From positions 1 through 33,897 of the forward strand of contig JAKSUC010000037.1 of the NCBI GenBank assembly GCA_024413595.1: 33,897 nt of DNA, written 5' to 3'. This document shows, piece by piece, positions 15,118 to 21,527 of the stretch. How positions within the stretch are numbered: the stretch's first letter is position 1; the number at the start of each line of letters is the position of its first letter. A model generated the notes under the pieces. It saw only the letters and a list, made by a program, of their open reading frames with translations. It had not been told where the DNA came from and searched no databases. Made by a program: the position numbers and the translations under genes. This stretch comes from Bacteroidales bacterium. GTDB lineage: Bacteria; Bacteroidota; Bacteroidia; Bacteroidales; UBA3824.

Positions 15118-15429
15118 ATGACACAGATTAACCGTAAAATCGTTCCATTTAATGCTCCAATTATGAAGCTTCATGATGATTTCATTGAAGATGTAAGACA
15201 TCAGATTGATAATATTGCTGAACTTAAGCGAAAAGGTGATATTAAGGGAGCTGCTCTTGCTGGTCTTGAATTGGCAAAATCAAAGGTAGCTTATTATGAA
15301 CAATTTATTAATCTTGATGCTCCTCATACAGGTACTAATAAAATCTATCTTGATGATTATAATACCGCACTTCGCCAACTTGGTGTTGCCCGTGATAAGT
15401 GTCTTGACCTTGGTATCTGGGAATCTTAA
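15118..15429 (+). CDS. hypothetical protein, 103 aa
   Basis: Unrecognised helical protein (FIEDVRHQIDNIAELKRKGD, GLELAKSKVAYYEQF). Excellent Shine-Dalgarno (AAGGAGATAATA). Follows the HExxH gene and probably shares its transcript. A partner or substrate role is possible but unsupported. A terminator follows. Confidence 0.65.
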   Translation: MTQINRKIVPFNAPIMKLHDDFIEDVRHQIDNIAELKRKGDIKGAALAGLELAKSKVAYYEQFINLDAPHTGTNKIYLDDYNTALRQLGVARDKCLDLGIWES

Positions 15430-15483
15430 TTTATTGAAATCTGTCAGATTTTAATGTAATAAACTGTCTCTTTTGTATATGTG

Positions 15484-15520
15484 GATCCTTATGTACAATT
15501 ATTCATAAGGATCTATTTTT
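15484..15520 (+). terminator. Rho-independent terminator
   Basis: GATCCTTAT pairs with ATAAGGATC (9 bp), followed by TATTTTTAAG. The same TTTTTAAGT ending recurs at 24890 and 29380, right before operator-promoter units. Confidence 0.8.
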
Positions 15521-15526
15521 AAGTTA

Positions 15527-15584
15527 TGTAACCTTTATTTTACATAAGATCTATTGACAAACTTATTAAATTTAATTAAGTTTA
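15527..15584 (+). promoter_or_regulatory. operator palindrome plus promoter
   Basis: TGTAAC-N6-TTTACA (15527-15544, one base off the consensus), TTGACA (15554-15559), 17 bp, TAAGTTTA (15577-15584); AGAGGTAAAAT ribosome site before 15612. Confidence 0.75.
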
Positions 15585-15611
15585 TATTGTAAAAAACAAT
15601 AGAGGTAAAAT

Positions 15612-15878
15612 ATGTACTATTACAAAACTAAAACTTGGTTTGCTCCTGTTAATAATGTTAATAAAATATCTATCCATGAAAATAGACTTATTAAAATTTA
15701 TTTCAATAATGGTACTTGGGATATGATCGGTGATACACTTCAGCTGCTAGATGGAACTGGTAAAGTTGTTAATACTTATGATAGTTGTATTAGTGATGAT
15801 AAAGAAATTATTCAAAATCGTTTTGAAACTATTATTACTGATTTCATTCAACTCAACAAACCTACAAAAATCTACTAA
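15612..15878 (+). CDS. hypothetical protein, 88 aa
   Basis: Unrecognised. Probably beta-rich at first (ENRLIKIYFNNGTWDMIGDT) with a C-terminal helix (KEIIQNRFETIITDFIQLN). It has its own promoter and begins a run of four closely spaced small genes. Confidence 0.6.
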   Translation: MYYYKTKTWFAPVNNVNKISIHENRLIKIYFNNGTWDMIGDTLQLLDGTGKVVNTYDSCISDDKEIIQNRFETIITDFIQLNKPTKIY

Positions 15879-15894
15879 TCAGGACTATAACCTT

Positions 15895-16125
15895 ATGACT
15901 GAAATTAATGAACTTATTTCACTCTTCAATGAACAAAATAAGTTAAAACCGCATCATAAATCCTTTGTACATATAGATTCATTGGAACAATATGATACAC
16001 CGGCTTCTAATGGTGCTATCTTTGCTCTTCATTTTTCTGAATGTACTTTTGATAGAAATTTCACTTCTACTTTTGAATTCACTTCAAAAGAAAATCTGTT
16101 AAACTATCTAAAACAACATACTTAA
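15895..16125 (+). CDS. hypothetical protein, 76 aa
   Basis: Unrecognised. ATG at 15895 is favoured because the in-frame ATG upstream at 15751 lies inside the previous gene. Begins MTEINELISLFNEQNKLKPH; ends LLNYLKQHT. Followed at 4 bp by the next gene. Confidence 0.6.
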   Translation: MTEINELISLFNEQNKLKPHHKSFVHIDSLEQYDTPASNGAIFALHFSECTFDRNFTSTFEFTSKENLLNYLKQHT

Positions 16126-16129
16126 AATT

Positions 16130-16597
16130 ATGAATGATTATTTTGATGAAATTGAAAATAAGGCTTTCCAAAAGGAAGTCTTAAATAGCTTTGCTGAAGC
16201 TGATGTTCAAGCTAATGAAACTCATAATAAAATTTGTATTGACATTATGTATAAAACTTGTCAATCTTTAACAGCATATAATAATCTTATAATGAGTGAG
16301 AATAATCTTTGGGAACCTGTTAAATTGACAACTTCTAAAATTAATATGTCACCTTTCATTCTATTTGGCTTATTTAAACGAGGACTTATTACTGATCCTT
16401 TAGTATATAATGCTTGTCTGAATTTATATAACAAATTCAAAAACTTTCATAAAGATTTAGGTATAGAATCCTTTATGCATTTTCTAAGTATTGTGTGTAT
16501 TGGTTATACAAGAGCCGATAAGTATTATTCTGAACACATTGAAACTGTTATAGAAAATCAAATTAAAGATTTAGAAAAGGAATTAAATAATGCTTAA
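16130..16597 (+). CDS. hypothetical protein, 155 aa
   Basis: Unrecognised, largely helical (ENKAFQKEVLNSFAEADVQ at the start, IKDLEKELNNA at the end). Contains several Cys residues (KICIDIMYKTCQSL). Its last codons overlap the start of the next gene, so the two are translationally coupled. Confidence 0.6.
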   Translation: MNDYFDEIENKAFQKEVLNSFAEADVQANETHNKICIDIMYKTCQSLTAYNNLIMSENNLWEPVKLTTSKINMSPFILFGLFKRGLITDPLVYNACLNLYNKFKNFHKDLGIESFMHFLSIVCIGYTRADKYYSEHIETVIENQIKDLEKELNNA

Positions 16598-16769
16598 AAA
16601 GATTTCTGTAGATATTTGGATTGAACCAGCTACTAATATTGCTGGTAATTCCCAATTCATTGATAATATTAAGGATCTTATTCATAATATTAATAATTAT
16701 GGCTTAAATCTAAATGAAGATGAATATGATTTATCAGTAGTTAATCAGGAAGCTCATTTAGAAGAATGA
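16590..16769 (+). CDS. hypothetical protein, 59 aa
   Basis: Begins MLKKISVDIWIEPATNIAG and ends EAHLEE with TGA, the only clear use of TGA as a stop in the window. The start overlaps the preceding gene by 8 bp. The first strand and the acidic C-terminus suggest a small folded protein; function unknown. Confidence 0.6.
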   Translation: MLKKISVDIWIEPATNIAGNSQFIDNIKDLIHNINNYGLNLNEDEYDLSVVNQEAHLEE

Positions 16770-16771
16770 AA

Positions 16772-16829
16772 TGTAAACAACAATTTACAAAATAACTATT
16801 GCCAAGAGTTATAAATGTTATTATATTTA
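16772..16829 (+). promoter_or_regulatory. operator palindrome plus promoter of tRNA-Gln
   Basis: TGTAAA-N6-TTTACA (16772-16789), TTGCCA (16799-16804), 17 bp, TATATTTA (16822-16829). The leader contains TTGAATGAAACA, one of the GAATGA leader boxes shared by the tRNA promoters. Confidence 0.7.
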
Positions 16830-16891
16830 ACACCGTAATTGAATGAAACATTTGATTACAAAACTACTGGTCTTTTGATTAAGGCTTTTAA

Positions 16892-16963
16892 TGCGATGTA
16901 GCCAAGTGGTAAGGCAGGGGCCTTTGAAGCCTCCATTCGGGAGTCCGATCCTCTCCATCGCAA
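16892..16963 (+). tRNA. tRNA-Gln(TTG)
   Basis: Acceptor TGCGATG/CATCGCA, anticodon loop CTTTGAA, T arm GGGAG TCCGATC CTCTC. CCA not encoded. The starting U1-A72 pair is typical of glutamine tRNAs. Confidence 0.9.
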
Positions 16964-17011
16964 TTAAAAAAATGTTAATAATTGTTTACAAACTTTTTTA
17001 ACATTTTTCCA

Positions 17012-17042
17012 TTGACAAACCTTATATAATTTATTATATTTG
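17012..17042 (+). promoter_or_regulatory. promoter of the RNA modules
   Basis: TTGACA (17012-17017), 17 bp, TATATTTG (17035-17042). The leader begins with a hairpin TTGTCA-ATGAA-TGACAA containing GAATGA. Confidence 0.75.
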
Positions 17043-17112
17043 ACTTGTCAATGAATGACAACATTGGTTCAATGAAACCTTTGTGCTGATTGAAAAATCG
17101 GGTTATACAAAA

Positions 17113-17209
17113 GAAAATGTTTTGTTGTGAAAATAGCAAGCTGGGTAAGCCTTACGAGGTGCCTGGTTTGGACATGTTCCTTGGTGCACCATAAAAACAA
17201 AACATTTTC
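17113..17209 (+). ncRNA. closed-stem RNA module 1
   Basis: A perfect 14-bp inverted repeat (GAAAATGTTTTGTT with AACAAAACATTTTC) closes a 69-nt interior with smaller hairpins (GTAA-GCC-TTAC; GGTGC...GCACC). No open frame, no T-arm signature. Immediately followed by module 2. Confidence 0.55.
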
Positions 17210-17210
17210 A

Positions 17211-17290
17211 CAAAATGATTATAACGGACAAGGCTGTATTTAAGCAGGTGAAATCCCTGGTGGGTGGCGAGTGGTTCACTAATCATTTTG
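17211..17290 (+). ncRNA. closed-stem RNA module 2
   Basis: An 11-bp perfect closing stem, CAAAATGATTA with TAATCATTTTG, one base after module 1. The interior contains GTGGTTCAC next to the 3' closing strand, recalling a T arm, but no anticodon arm fits. Confidence 0.55.
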
Positions 17291-17300
17291 AAAAATAAAT

Positions 17301-17391
17301 CTGTACATAACTATTTTGTAAATAGTCTCACCGAAATGTAGGAAGTTCCTCATCAAAAAGAATTAAAATAGTGTGTTTAATTTATGTACAG
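17301..17391 (+). ncRNA. closed-stem RNA module 3
   Basis: A 10-bp perfect stem (CTGTACATAA with TTATGTACAG) encloses ACTATTT...AAATAGT and other hairpins. Two more hairpins (GATTTTCT/AGAAAATC and ACGC/GCGT) follow at 17396-17441 before the next tRNA. Confidence 0.5.
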
Positions 17392-17455
17392 CCCTGATTT
17401 TCTAAACAAAGAAAATCACGCTTGACTGATAACTGCGTGAATGTTATCCACAGAT

Positions 17456-17528
17456 GCCCTCGTAACCCAAAAGCAGAGGTAGTGGTCTTAAAAACCATTC
17501 AGTGCGGAGGCAGGAACCGCCGAGGGTA
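17456..17528 (+). tRNA. tRNA-Leu(TAA)-like, class I size, odd T loop
   Basis: Seventy-three nucleotides with acceptor GCCCTCG/CGAGGGT and anticodon arm GTGGT-CTTAAAA-ACCAT (anticodon TAA). The variable region has 5 nt, whereas leucine tRNAs carry a long arm. The T loop reads GGCAGGA, not TTCRANN, and the D loop lacks GG. The stems are kept, so it may be transcribed, but recognition by LeuRS is doubtful. It may be a decoy, a minimalist tRNA or a decaying gene. Confidence 0.6.
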
Positions 17529-17552
17529 CTAAAAATATTTTAAATTTTTCTA

Positions 17553-17583
17553 TTGACAAGATAGAAAATATTTATTATATTTG
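17553..17583 (+). promoter_or_regulatory. promoter of tRNA-Lys
   Basis: TTGACA (17553-17558), 17 bp, TATATTTG (17576-17583). The leader again carries a hairpin, TTGATT-TGAATG-AATCAA. Confidence 0.75.
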
Positions 17584-17645
17584 ACTTGTTGATTTGAATG
17601 AATCAACCGAGGGAAATAGTCTAACCCTCGTTAATAAAACGAAAT

Positions 17646-17718
17646 GTGAGTGTGGTGAAATTGGTTATCACTTGCCACTTTTAATGGTAAATTCCGAGAT
17701 CATGCCTCGGCACTCGCA
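17646..17718 (+). tRNA. tRNA-Lys(TTT)
   Basis: Acceptor GTGAGTG/CACTCGC (one G-T), D arm GTGA/TCAC with GG in the loop, anticodon loop CTTTTAA, T stem CCGAG/CTCGG. The T loop ATCATGC departs from TTCRANN at positions 54 and 58. CCA not encoded. Confidence 0.8.
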
Positions 17719-17731
17719 CGAAATTAAATGT

Positions 17732-17789
17732 GAGGGACAACAGGTTGCTTCCTGCTGATATTAGAAATTTCTCTATAATATCTTACCTC
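17732..17789 (+). ncRNA. three-way-junction RNA motif, copy 1
   Basis: GAGG...CCTC closes two hairpins: CAACAGG with CCTGCTG, and ATATTA with TAATAT. Two more copies (18777, 21966) keep the first hairpin almost unchanged, replace the second hairpin and the closing stem with other paired sequences, and keep CTNACC at the exit. All three precede homing endonuclease genes. Confidence 0.55.
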
Positions 17790-17839
17790 TATAAATAAAT
17801 TTAGTCAAAGCAATGACTTAAAAGGTAAAAGGAGAATAT

Positions 17840-18746
17840 ATGAAAATAAAATACATTTGTCAGTATTGTTCAAAAGAATTTAAATCTAATAAAAATAAAG
17901 ATATACATGAATCCCAATGTGATTTATATGTAAATCGGTGAAAAATTTAAATTTCAATGTAAATTTTGTGAAGAAACTTTTCCAACTAAAGGACAATTAG
18001 CTGGTCATACCATTTGGTGTTCAAATAATCCCAATAGAAGTCATATGGTTAATGTTTTAAATGAAACAAGAAAATTAGCCAATTGGGGTAAAAAAGCATT
18101 AAATAATTGGTTTTGTGAAGAATGTAATATAGTTTTTAATACACGAAGAGAATTAAATTCACATAAAGATCAGTTACATAGAACTGGCGTGAAACAACAA
18201 TATGAAATTGTAAATGGTAAACGAACTTTAGTAAGTGGAACAGCCTGGAATAAAGGTTTAACAAAAGAAACAGATAAACGAGTTGAACGTTGTAGTGAAA
18301 CTTTAAATAAACATTATGCTGATGGAACTGTTATTCCTTCAAATTTGGGTAGAAGTCATACTGACGAAGAGAAAGAGAAACTTTCTAAAACTTTTAAAAA
18401 GAGATTCTCTCCAGGAAAAGTATCTATAAACTATTCTGAAAAAGCTTGTGAATATATAGATAAACTTAATGAAGAAAAGAATTGGCATTTACAACATGCT
18501 TTAAATGGTGGTGAATTTAAAGTTGGTAGATATTCATTAGATGGTTATGATAAAGAATTAAATATTGCTTTTGAATATGATGAATATAGACATCACTATG
18601 ATAGACAAGGCAATTTATTAGAAAAAGATATTAAAAGACAAAATTATATTATTAAAAAACTGTGATGTAGATTTTTTAGATATAATGTAAGAACAAATAC
18701 ATTGTATGAAGTATATTTATCTTTTGAAGATATAAAGCCCGCATAG
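17840..18746 (+). CDS. zinc-finger, Vsr-like homing endonuclease with CGGT join and in-frame TGA
   Basis: The frame from ATG 17840 (Shine-Dalgarno AAAGGAGAATAT) encodes a C2H2-type finger (CQYCSKEF...H...C) and stops after codon CGG (17936-17938) at TGA. Reading CGGT as one residue gives VN-x-EKFKFQCKFCEETF, a second finger; x = Gly would make the classical GEK finger linker. The frame then runs to TGA at 18663. Past it the same frame gives CRFFRYNVRTNTLYEV, the usual end of this family, so TGA probably replaced GGA. Residues near the end (GYDKELNIAFEYDEYRHHY) match Vsr-like homing nucleases. It is either partly decayed, or expressed only when recoded. Confidence 0.7.
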
Positions 18747-18774
18747 TTCAGTGGTAGAACGCAGCACCTGAAAA
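18737..18774 (+). pseudogene. 5' half of a tRNA gene
   Basis: GCCCGCA-TA-GTTC-AGTGGTA-GAAC followed by AGCAC-CTGAAAA reads as a tRNA from acceptor to anticodon loop (GAA, Phe, or TGA by another alignment). No matching 3' half (TGCGGGC) occurs in the next 5 kb. It is directly followed by the three-way-junction motif, and the preceding nuclease frame ends inside it. Probably a tRNA cut by insertion of the downstream module. Confidence 0.5.
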
Positions 18775-18776
18775 TA

Positions 18777-18831
18777 AACGGGACAACAGGTTGCTGCCTG
18801 CTGAAAAGAATAATTCACTTTTCTAACCGTT
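18777..18831 (+). ncRNA. three-way-junction RNA motif, copy 2
   Basis: AACGG...CCGTT closes CAACAGG/CCTGCTG and AAAAG/CTTTT hairpins, exit CTAACC. See copy 1 for the comparison. Confidence 0.55.
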
Positions 18832-18846
18832 ATACATAGAATACAT

Positions 18847-18929
18847 GCCGGTGTGGCTGAGTGGTTAAAAGCAGTACATTTGTAATGTACCTCGGAAACG
18901 ATACGGGGGTCCGAATCCCTCCACCGGCT
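18847..18929 (+). tRNA. class II tRNA with TGT (Thr) anticodon
   Basis: Acceptor GCCGGTG/CACCGGC, anticodon arm GTACA-TTTGTAA-TGTAC, T arm with GTCCGAAT. The anticodon is TGT (threonine), but the variable arm is long (CTCGGAAACGATACGGG) and of the serine-tRNA type, as is the GGCTGAGTGGTTAAAAGC D arm. Serine tRNAs are recognised through that arm, so this tRNA might carry serine to ACA codons. Alternatively it is a threonine tRNA with an unusual arm. Confidence 0.8.
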
Positions 18930-18980
18930 TTATGGTTGCAGCAACAACCTGTATAATAAAGATAAAAGGAGAATTAAAAT

Positions 18981-19649
18981 ATGATATGTGAAAATTGTAA
19001 TTGTGAACATGATGGTTCCTATGGCTCTGGAAGATTTTGTTCTTGTAAATGTGCTAGATGTTTTTCAACTAAAGCAAAACGAAAAGAAATAAATGAAAAG
19101 GTTTCTAAAAATTCATTAAAGCGAAAAAAACTTGGATTATATAAAACTGATTTTAGTATACGTTATTGTAAAGATTGTGGTAAAAAACAATTATGTTTTA
19201 GAAATAAATCAGGTTATTGTTCAATCTGTATTAAAAAGCATGTAAAATTTTCAAAAGAAACAAGGGAAAAGATTAGTAAAGCAAATAAAGGAAGACCTCG
19301 TTGGAATATACATCGTAATCAAATTTCTTATGCAGAACGCTTTTGGAAAAAAGTTCTTGAAAATAATAAAATTGATTTTACACGAGAAGTCGCAATAAAA
19401 AAAGCTGACAACCAACATTGTTATTTTCTTGATTTTGTAATCGGTAATATTGATTTAGAAATTGATGGTAAACAGCATAAAGATGCTGATAGAATAATAA
19501 GTGATGCTAAACGAGATGAATATTTAACTTCTTTAGGGTTTAAAGTTTATCGTATAGATTGGAATGAAATAAAAAGTGAAAAAGGAAAACTCTTAATGAA
19601 AGAAAAAATTAGAAACTTTTTAATTTTTATTGGTTTACAATCTGAATAA
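18981..19649 (+). CDS. Vsr-like homing endonuclease with N-terminal zinc fingers
   Basis: 222 residues. Cys-rich N-terminus: CENCNCEHDGSYGSGRFCS, a finger common in phage homing nucleases, then CKDCGKK...CSIC. A DNA-binding helix (KETREKISKANKGRPRW) leads to the nuclease domain: YAERFWKKVLENN, LDFVIGNIDLEIDGKQH (D and E of the Vsr/EDxHD fold), then RDEYLTSLGFKVYRIDW. Such enzymes cut tRNA-less alleles and spread with their flanks. Intact, without CGG codons. A hairpin GGTTG/CAACC precedes the AAAGGAG ribosome site. Confidence 0.85.
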   Translation: MICENCNCEHDGSYGSGRFCSCKCARCFSTKAKRKEINEKVSKNSLKRKKLGLYKTDFSIRYCKDCGKKQLCFRNKSGYCSICIKKHVKFSKETREKISKANKGRPRWNIHRNQISYAERFWKKVLENNKIDFTREVAIKKADNQHCYFLDFVIGNIDLEIDGKQHKDADRIISDAKRDEYLTSLGFKVYRIDWNEIKSEKGKLLMKEKIRNFLIFIGLQSE

Positions 19650-19686
19650 AAGTTATATAAATTATAAAAGTTCATTGTTATCGTTA

Positions 19687-19758
19687 AATTGGGATCATAG
19701 CCCGGCGGTCGGTATAGCTTGTAAGAAGTTCTTTAAGTTCCAATATACCGGCAGCCAA
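19687..19758 (+). ncRNA. closed-stem RNA module 4
   Basis: GTCGGTATA (19707) pairs with TATACCGGC (19743), extended by GGC/GCC and TTGG/CCAA outside. The 5' part (GGGATCATAGCCCGG) recalls the start of a tRNA, but no T arm or second half follows. Confidence 0.45.
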
Positions 19759-19804
19759 GTAGAAACAAAGGAGTTTCCAATGAACTACTTTATGTTTTAA
19801 TAAA

Positions 19805-19887
19805 ATAACAATAGCTGGTAGTCCAGTGGTGAGTGAAACACCATAACTTCACAAAAGTTTTAAAATAAACACTGTTTATATTGTTAT
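19805..19887 (+). ncRNA. closed-stem RNA module 5
   Basis: A 9-bp perfect stem, ATAACAATA with TATTGTTAT, closes CAGTG...CACTG, GGTG/CACC and AACTT/AAGTT hairpins. No open frame. Confidence 0.45.
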
Positions 19888-19946
19888 GGGTTTACAATAT
19901 GAATAAAAATTGTTATATTAAACCTAAAATGAAAGGAAATAATATT

Positions 19947-20183
19947 ATGACAAAGACAACTAAGACTTCTCCTTCTAATAAAAAGGTTCCTACTGTAACC
20001 GATCGTTTAAAGGTTGAACTTGAAGATCTTAATGGTAAGATTTCTCGTCTTGAAAGTGCTCTTATTAGTGAAGGTTTTCAGGAAAAGGTTGGTGTAGCAC
20101 AATATGCTTTGATGTGTAATCAGCTAGAAGCTATGCGACCATATCGTGATATTGTAGAGGCTCGTCTTAAGTTATTGATGTAA
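19947..20183 (+). CDS. phage hypothetical protein, 78 aa
   Basis: Resembles a small helical protein family seen in many phages (RLKVELEDLNGKISRLESAL ... QLEAMRPYRDIVEARL), of unknown function. Start ATG 19947 is chosen for the Shine-Dalgarno AAAGGAAATAAT; an in-frame upstream ATG lacks one. A protein gene inside the tRNA array, 32 bp before the unusual tRNA. Confidence 0.7.
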   Translation: MTKTTKTSPSNKKVPTVTDRLKVELEDLNGKISRLESALISEGFQEKVGVAQYALMCNQLEAMRPYRDIVEARLKLLM

Positions 20184-20215
20184 AAAATTTCGGAATAAAC
20201 ATAACATAAATATGG

Positions 20216-20286
20216 GCCTCAATGATGTAGTGTTAGCATGGAACCCTTCCGAAGTTTCCGCCTGAGTTAGATTCTCAGTTGAGGCT
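20216..20286 (+). tRNA. tRNA with four-base anticodon TCCG (Gly-like body)
   Basis: Acceptor GCCTCAA/TTGAGGC (7 perfect pairs), discriminator T, T arm CTGAG TTAGATT CTCAG. Most other loops in the window read CT-NNN-AA; this one reads CT-TCCG-AA, 8 nt, closed by GAACC/GTTTC (one C-T mismatch). Folded as a 7-nt loop it would be Gly(TCC) with G37 and a C-A mismatch. G1-C72, C2-G71, T73 and CC in the anticodon are glycine identity elements in bacteria. UCCG pairs with CGGA, the bases at which protein frames here shift by +1. Likely reads CGGN as one, probably glycine, codon. An outer GG/CC extension flanks it. Confidence 0.8.
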
Positions 20287-20298
20287 CCAAAAAAACAT

Positions 20299-20379
20299 CG
20301 GCATGTGGGGAAATAGGTAGACCCGAAAGTCTCAAAAACTTTTGCCAAAAGCGTATCAGTTCAAATCTGATCATGCCGA
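20299..20379 (+). tRNA. tRNA-Leu(CAA)
   Basis: Acceptor CGGCATG/CATGCCG, anticodon arm AAAGT-CTCAAAA-ACTTT, variable region TGCCAAAAGCG (short class II arm), T arm ATCAG TTCAAAT CTGAT. CCA not encoded. Confidence 0.85.
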
Positions 20380-20402
20380 CTAAAAAAGATAAAGGAGATA
20401 AA

Positions 20403-20531
20403 ATGAAGTATTATATGATTGATGGAAAGCTTATTAGTGCTGAAAATGAAAAGAAGGCCATTAAGATGTATAAGGCAATGTTTCATAAGAAGCCTGAAAG
20501 TATTAAGGAAATTTCTCGTCCAAATCATTAA
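20403..20531 (+). CDS. small hypothetical protein, 42 aa
   Basis: Begins MKYYMIDGKLISAENEKKAI, ends EISRPNH. Good Shine-Dalgarno (AAAGGAGATAAA). The form (strand, then a helix with KKAIKMYKAMFHKKPESI) is that of small phage proteins of unknown function, and recalls the 54-residue protein at 4444. Embedded in the tRNA array. Confidence 0.6.
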   Translation: MKYYMIDGKLISAENEKKAIKMYKAMFHKKPESIKEISRPNH

Positions 20532-21021
20532 AAGAGATAAATAATTTAATGATTAGAGCTTCTCCTTAGAATATTATGAAGAATGTCGCGTATAAGCAGT
20601 ACTTCTAATATATAAAAAGTATAGAAACGAAAGTGCAAATCTTTCACAGTTGAAGGAAAACAACGGTAATAAGTTAAACCAATTTTTTTATAGACTTGTG
20701 TCAAGAAAAATCCCATGCTTTAGCATGGTGATATGAATTGACACTAAAATTTCATAAAAAGCAAAAATTGAAGAATAAAATTATATAACATAGTACCCCA
20801 GGAAATGAGGAATCTCTAGGTAAATATCCTAGTAAGCCGATTGATACTGATTTGAATACAAATCTTGAGTCGGAACTGTTGTTAAATCCTTCAAATGAAG
20901 GTCCTCTGCTTTAGCAGAGCGACAGGTTTCACTGACAAGGCTTAATTATATTACTATATTGACCTATGTCAATGAATGATAACAATGGTTCACTGAAACC
21001 TTGTGTAGATTGAATAAAAAT
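20532..21021 (+). other. gene-free stretch with structured RNA
   Basis: No convincing protein frame. Hairpins visible: GTGTCA/TGACAC enclosing CCATGC/GCATGG (20698-20744); CTAGG/CCTAG; GATTTG/CAAATC inside CCGA/TCGG; CCTTC/GAAGG; CTCTGC/GCAGAG. The density of stems over about 250 nt suggests one large folded RNA, possibly of the large ornate phage RNA type found near tRNA clusters (ROOL, GOLLD); I cannot test that by eye. A promoter closes the stretch. Confidence 0.4.
20932..20962 (+). promoter_or_regulatory. promoter of intron-containing tRNA-Ile
   Basis: CTGACA (20932-20937), 17 bp, TATATTGA (20955-20962). The leader shares GTCAATGAATGAtAAC and GGTTCA-TGAAACC with the leader at 17043-17080. 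Confidence 0.55.
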
Positions 21022-21307
21022 GGACGATTAGCTCAGTAGGTTAGAGCGACGGTCTTAAATCTAAAAATATGAGTGCTTGATTGGAAACAGTCAATGTAGA
21101 ACACATCAAATTCGGTGAAGGCTTTAAAATGCTAATACCGAGCGAAGCTTGGATAAAACCTTGAACGTGTAGAGACTAGATGGTGTGTACCTAAGGTAGA
21201 AATACTATGGTAAAGGTATAGTCCAGACTACAAAACCTTAAATGGGTAGTGAAAACTATAGTAGCAGGATAAGCCGCAGGTCCTTTGTTCAAATCAAAGA
21301 TCGTCCA
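21022..21307 (+). tRNA. tRNA-Ile(TAT) split by a group I intron
   Basis: The 5' exon (GGACGAT acceptor, D arm GCTC/GAGC, ACGGT-CTT) ends in the anticodon loop, and the 3' exon (ATAA-GCCGC, T arm CTTTG TTCAAAT CAAAG, ATCGTCC) resumes about 212 nt later. Joined after CTT and before ATAA, the loop is CTTATAA, anticodon TAT. The exact 3' splice site is inferred from the rule that the exon follows a G; the first anticodon-stem pair is A-C. Confidence 0.75.
21057..21268 (+). ncRNA. group I intron in tRNA-Ile
   Basis: About 212 nt, without open frame. Core elements are visible: AGAGACTAGATGG (R element, 21170 region) and GGTATAGTCCAGAC (S element, 21215 region), whose GACTA and TAGTC form P7; it starts AAAT after U and ends in G. 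The missing endonuclease means that it would depend on splicing alone, or on one of the nearby free-standing nucleases, to spread. Confidence 0.8.
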
Positions 21308-21310
21308 CGA

Positions 21311-21377
21311 AATCACTAACGCTGTGTTACGTTCCCACAGCTAGACATTGGAACTATGAATTATTTTGTTAGTGATT
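21311..21377 (+). ncRNA. closed-stem RNA module 6
   Basis: AATCACTAAC pairs perfectly with GTTAGTGATT (10 bp), with an inner GCTGTG/CACAGC hairpin. It fills the whole gap between two tRNA genes. Confidence 0.5.
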
Positions 21378-21382
21378 ATTAT

Positions 21383-21462
21383 GCTCGCATAGCCGAGTCC
21401 GCCTTCTAAGCGGATAATCGTAACTGGAGCTGAAAATGCAGGTTCGATCCCTGCTGCGAGTA
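21383..21462 (+). tRNA. tRNA-like gene, Arg(TCT) by best fold
   Basis: Acceptor GCTCGCA/TGCGAGT and a perfect T arm (GCAGG TTCGATC CCTGC) define the ends. The best anticodon arm is CCGC-CTTCTAA-GCGG (TCT), only 16 nt from the 5' end, so the D arm is almost absent, and 24 nt lie between it and the T arm. It could be a D-armless tRNA with a long variable region, or a rearranged gene. Confidence 0.55.
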
Positions 21463-21527
21463 CTAAAAAACAATTTTTAAAGAAAAAGATTATATATACA
21501 ATATAACAAAAAAATACAAGGTAACAA

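Noticed and set aside
17113..17391. Modules 1-3 as degenerate tRNAs
   Set aside because: No anticodon arm or T loop can be placed in modules 1 and 3; module 2 has only a weak T-arm-like stretch.
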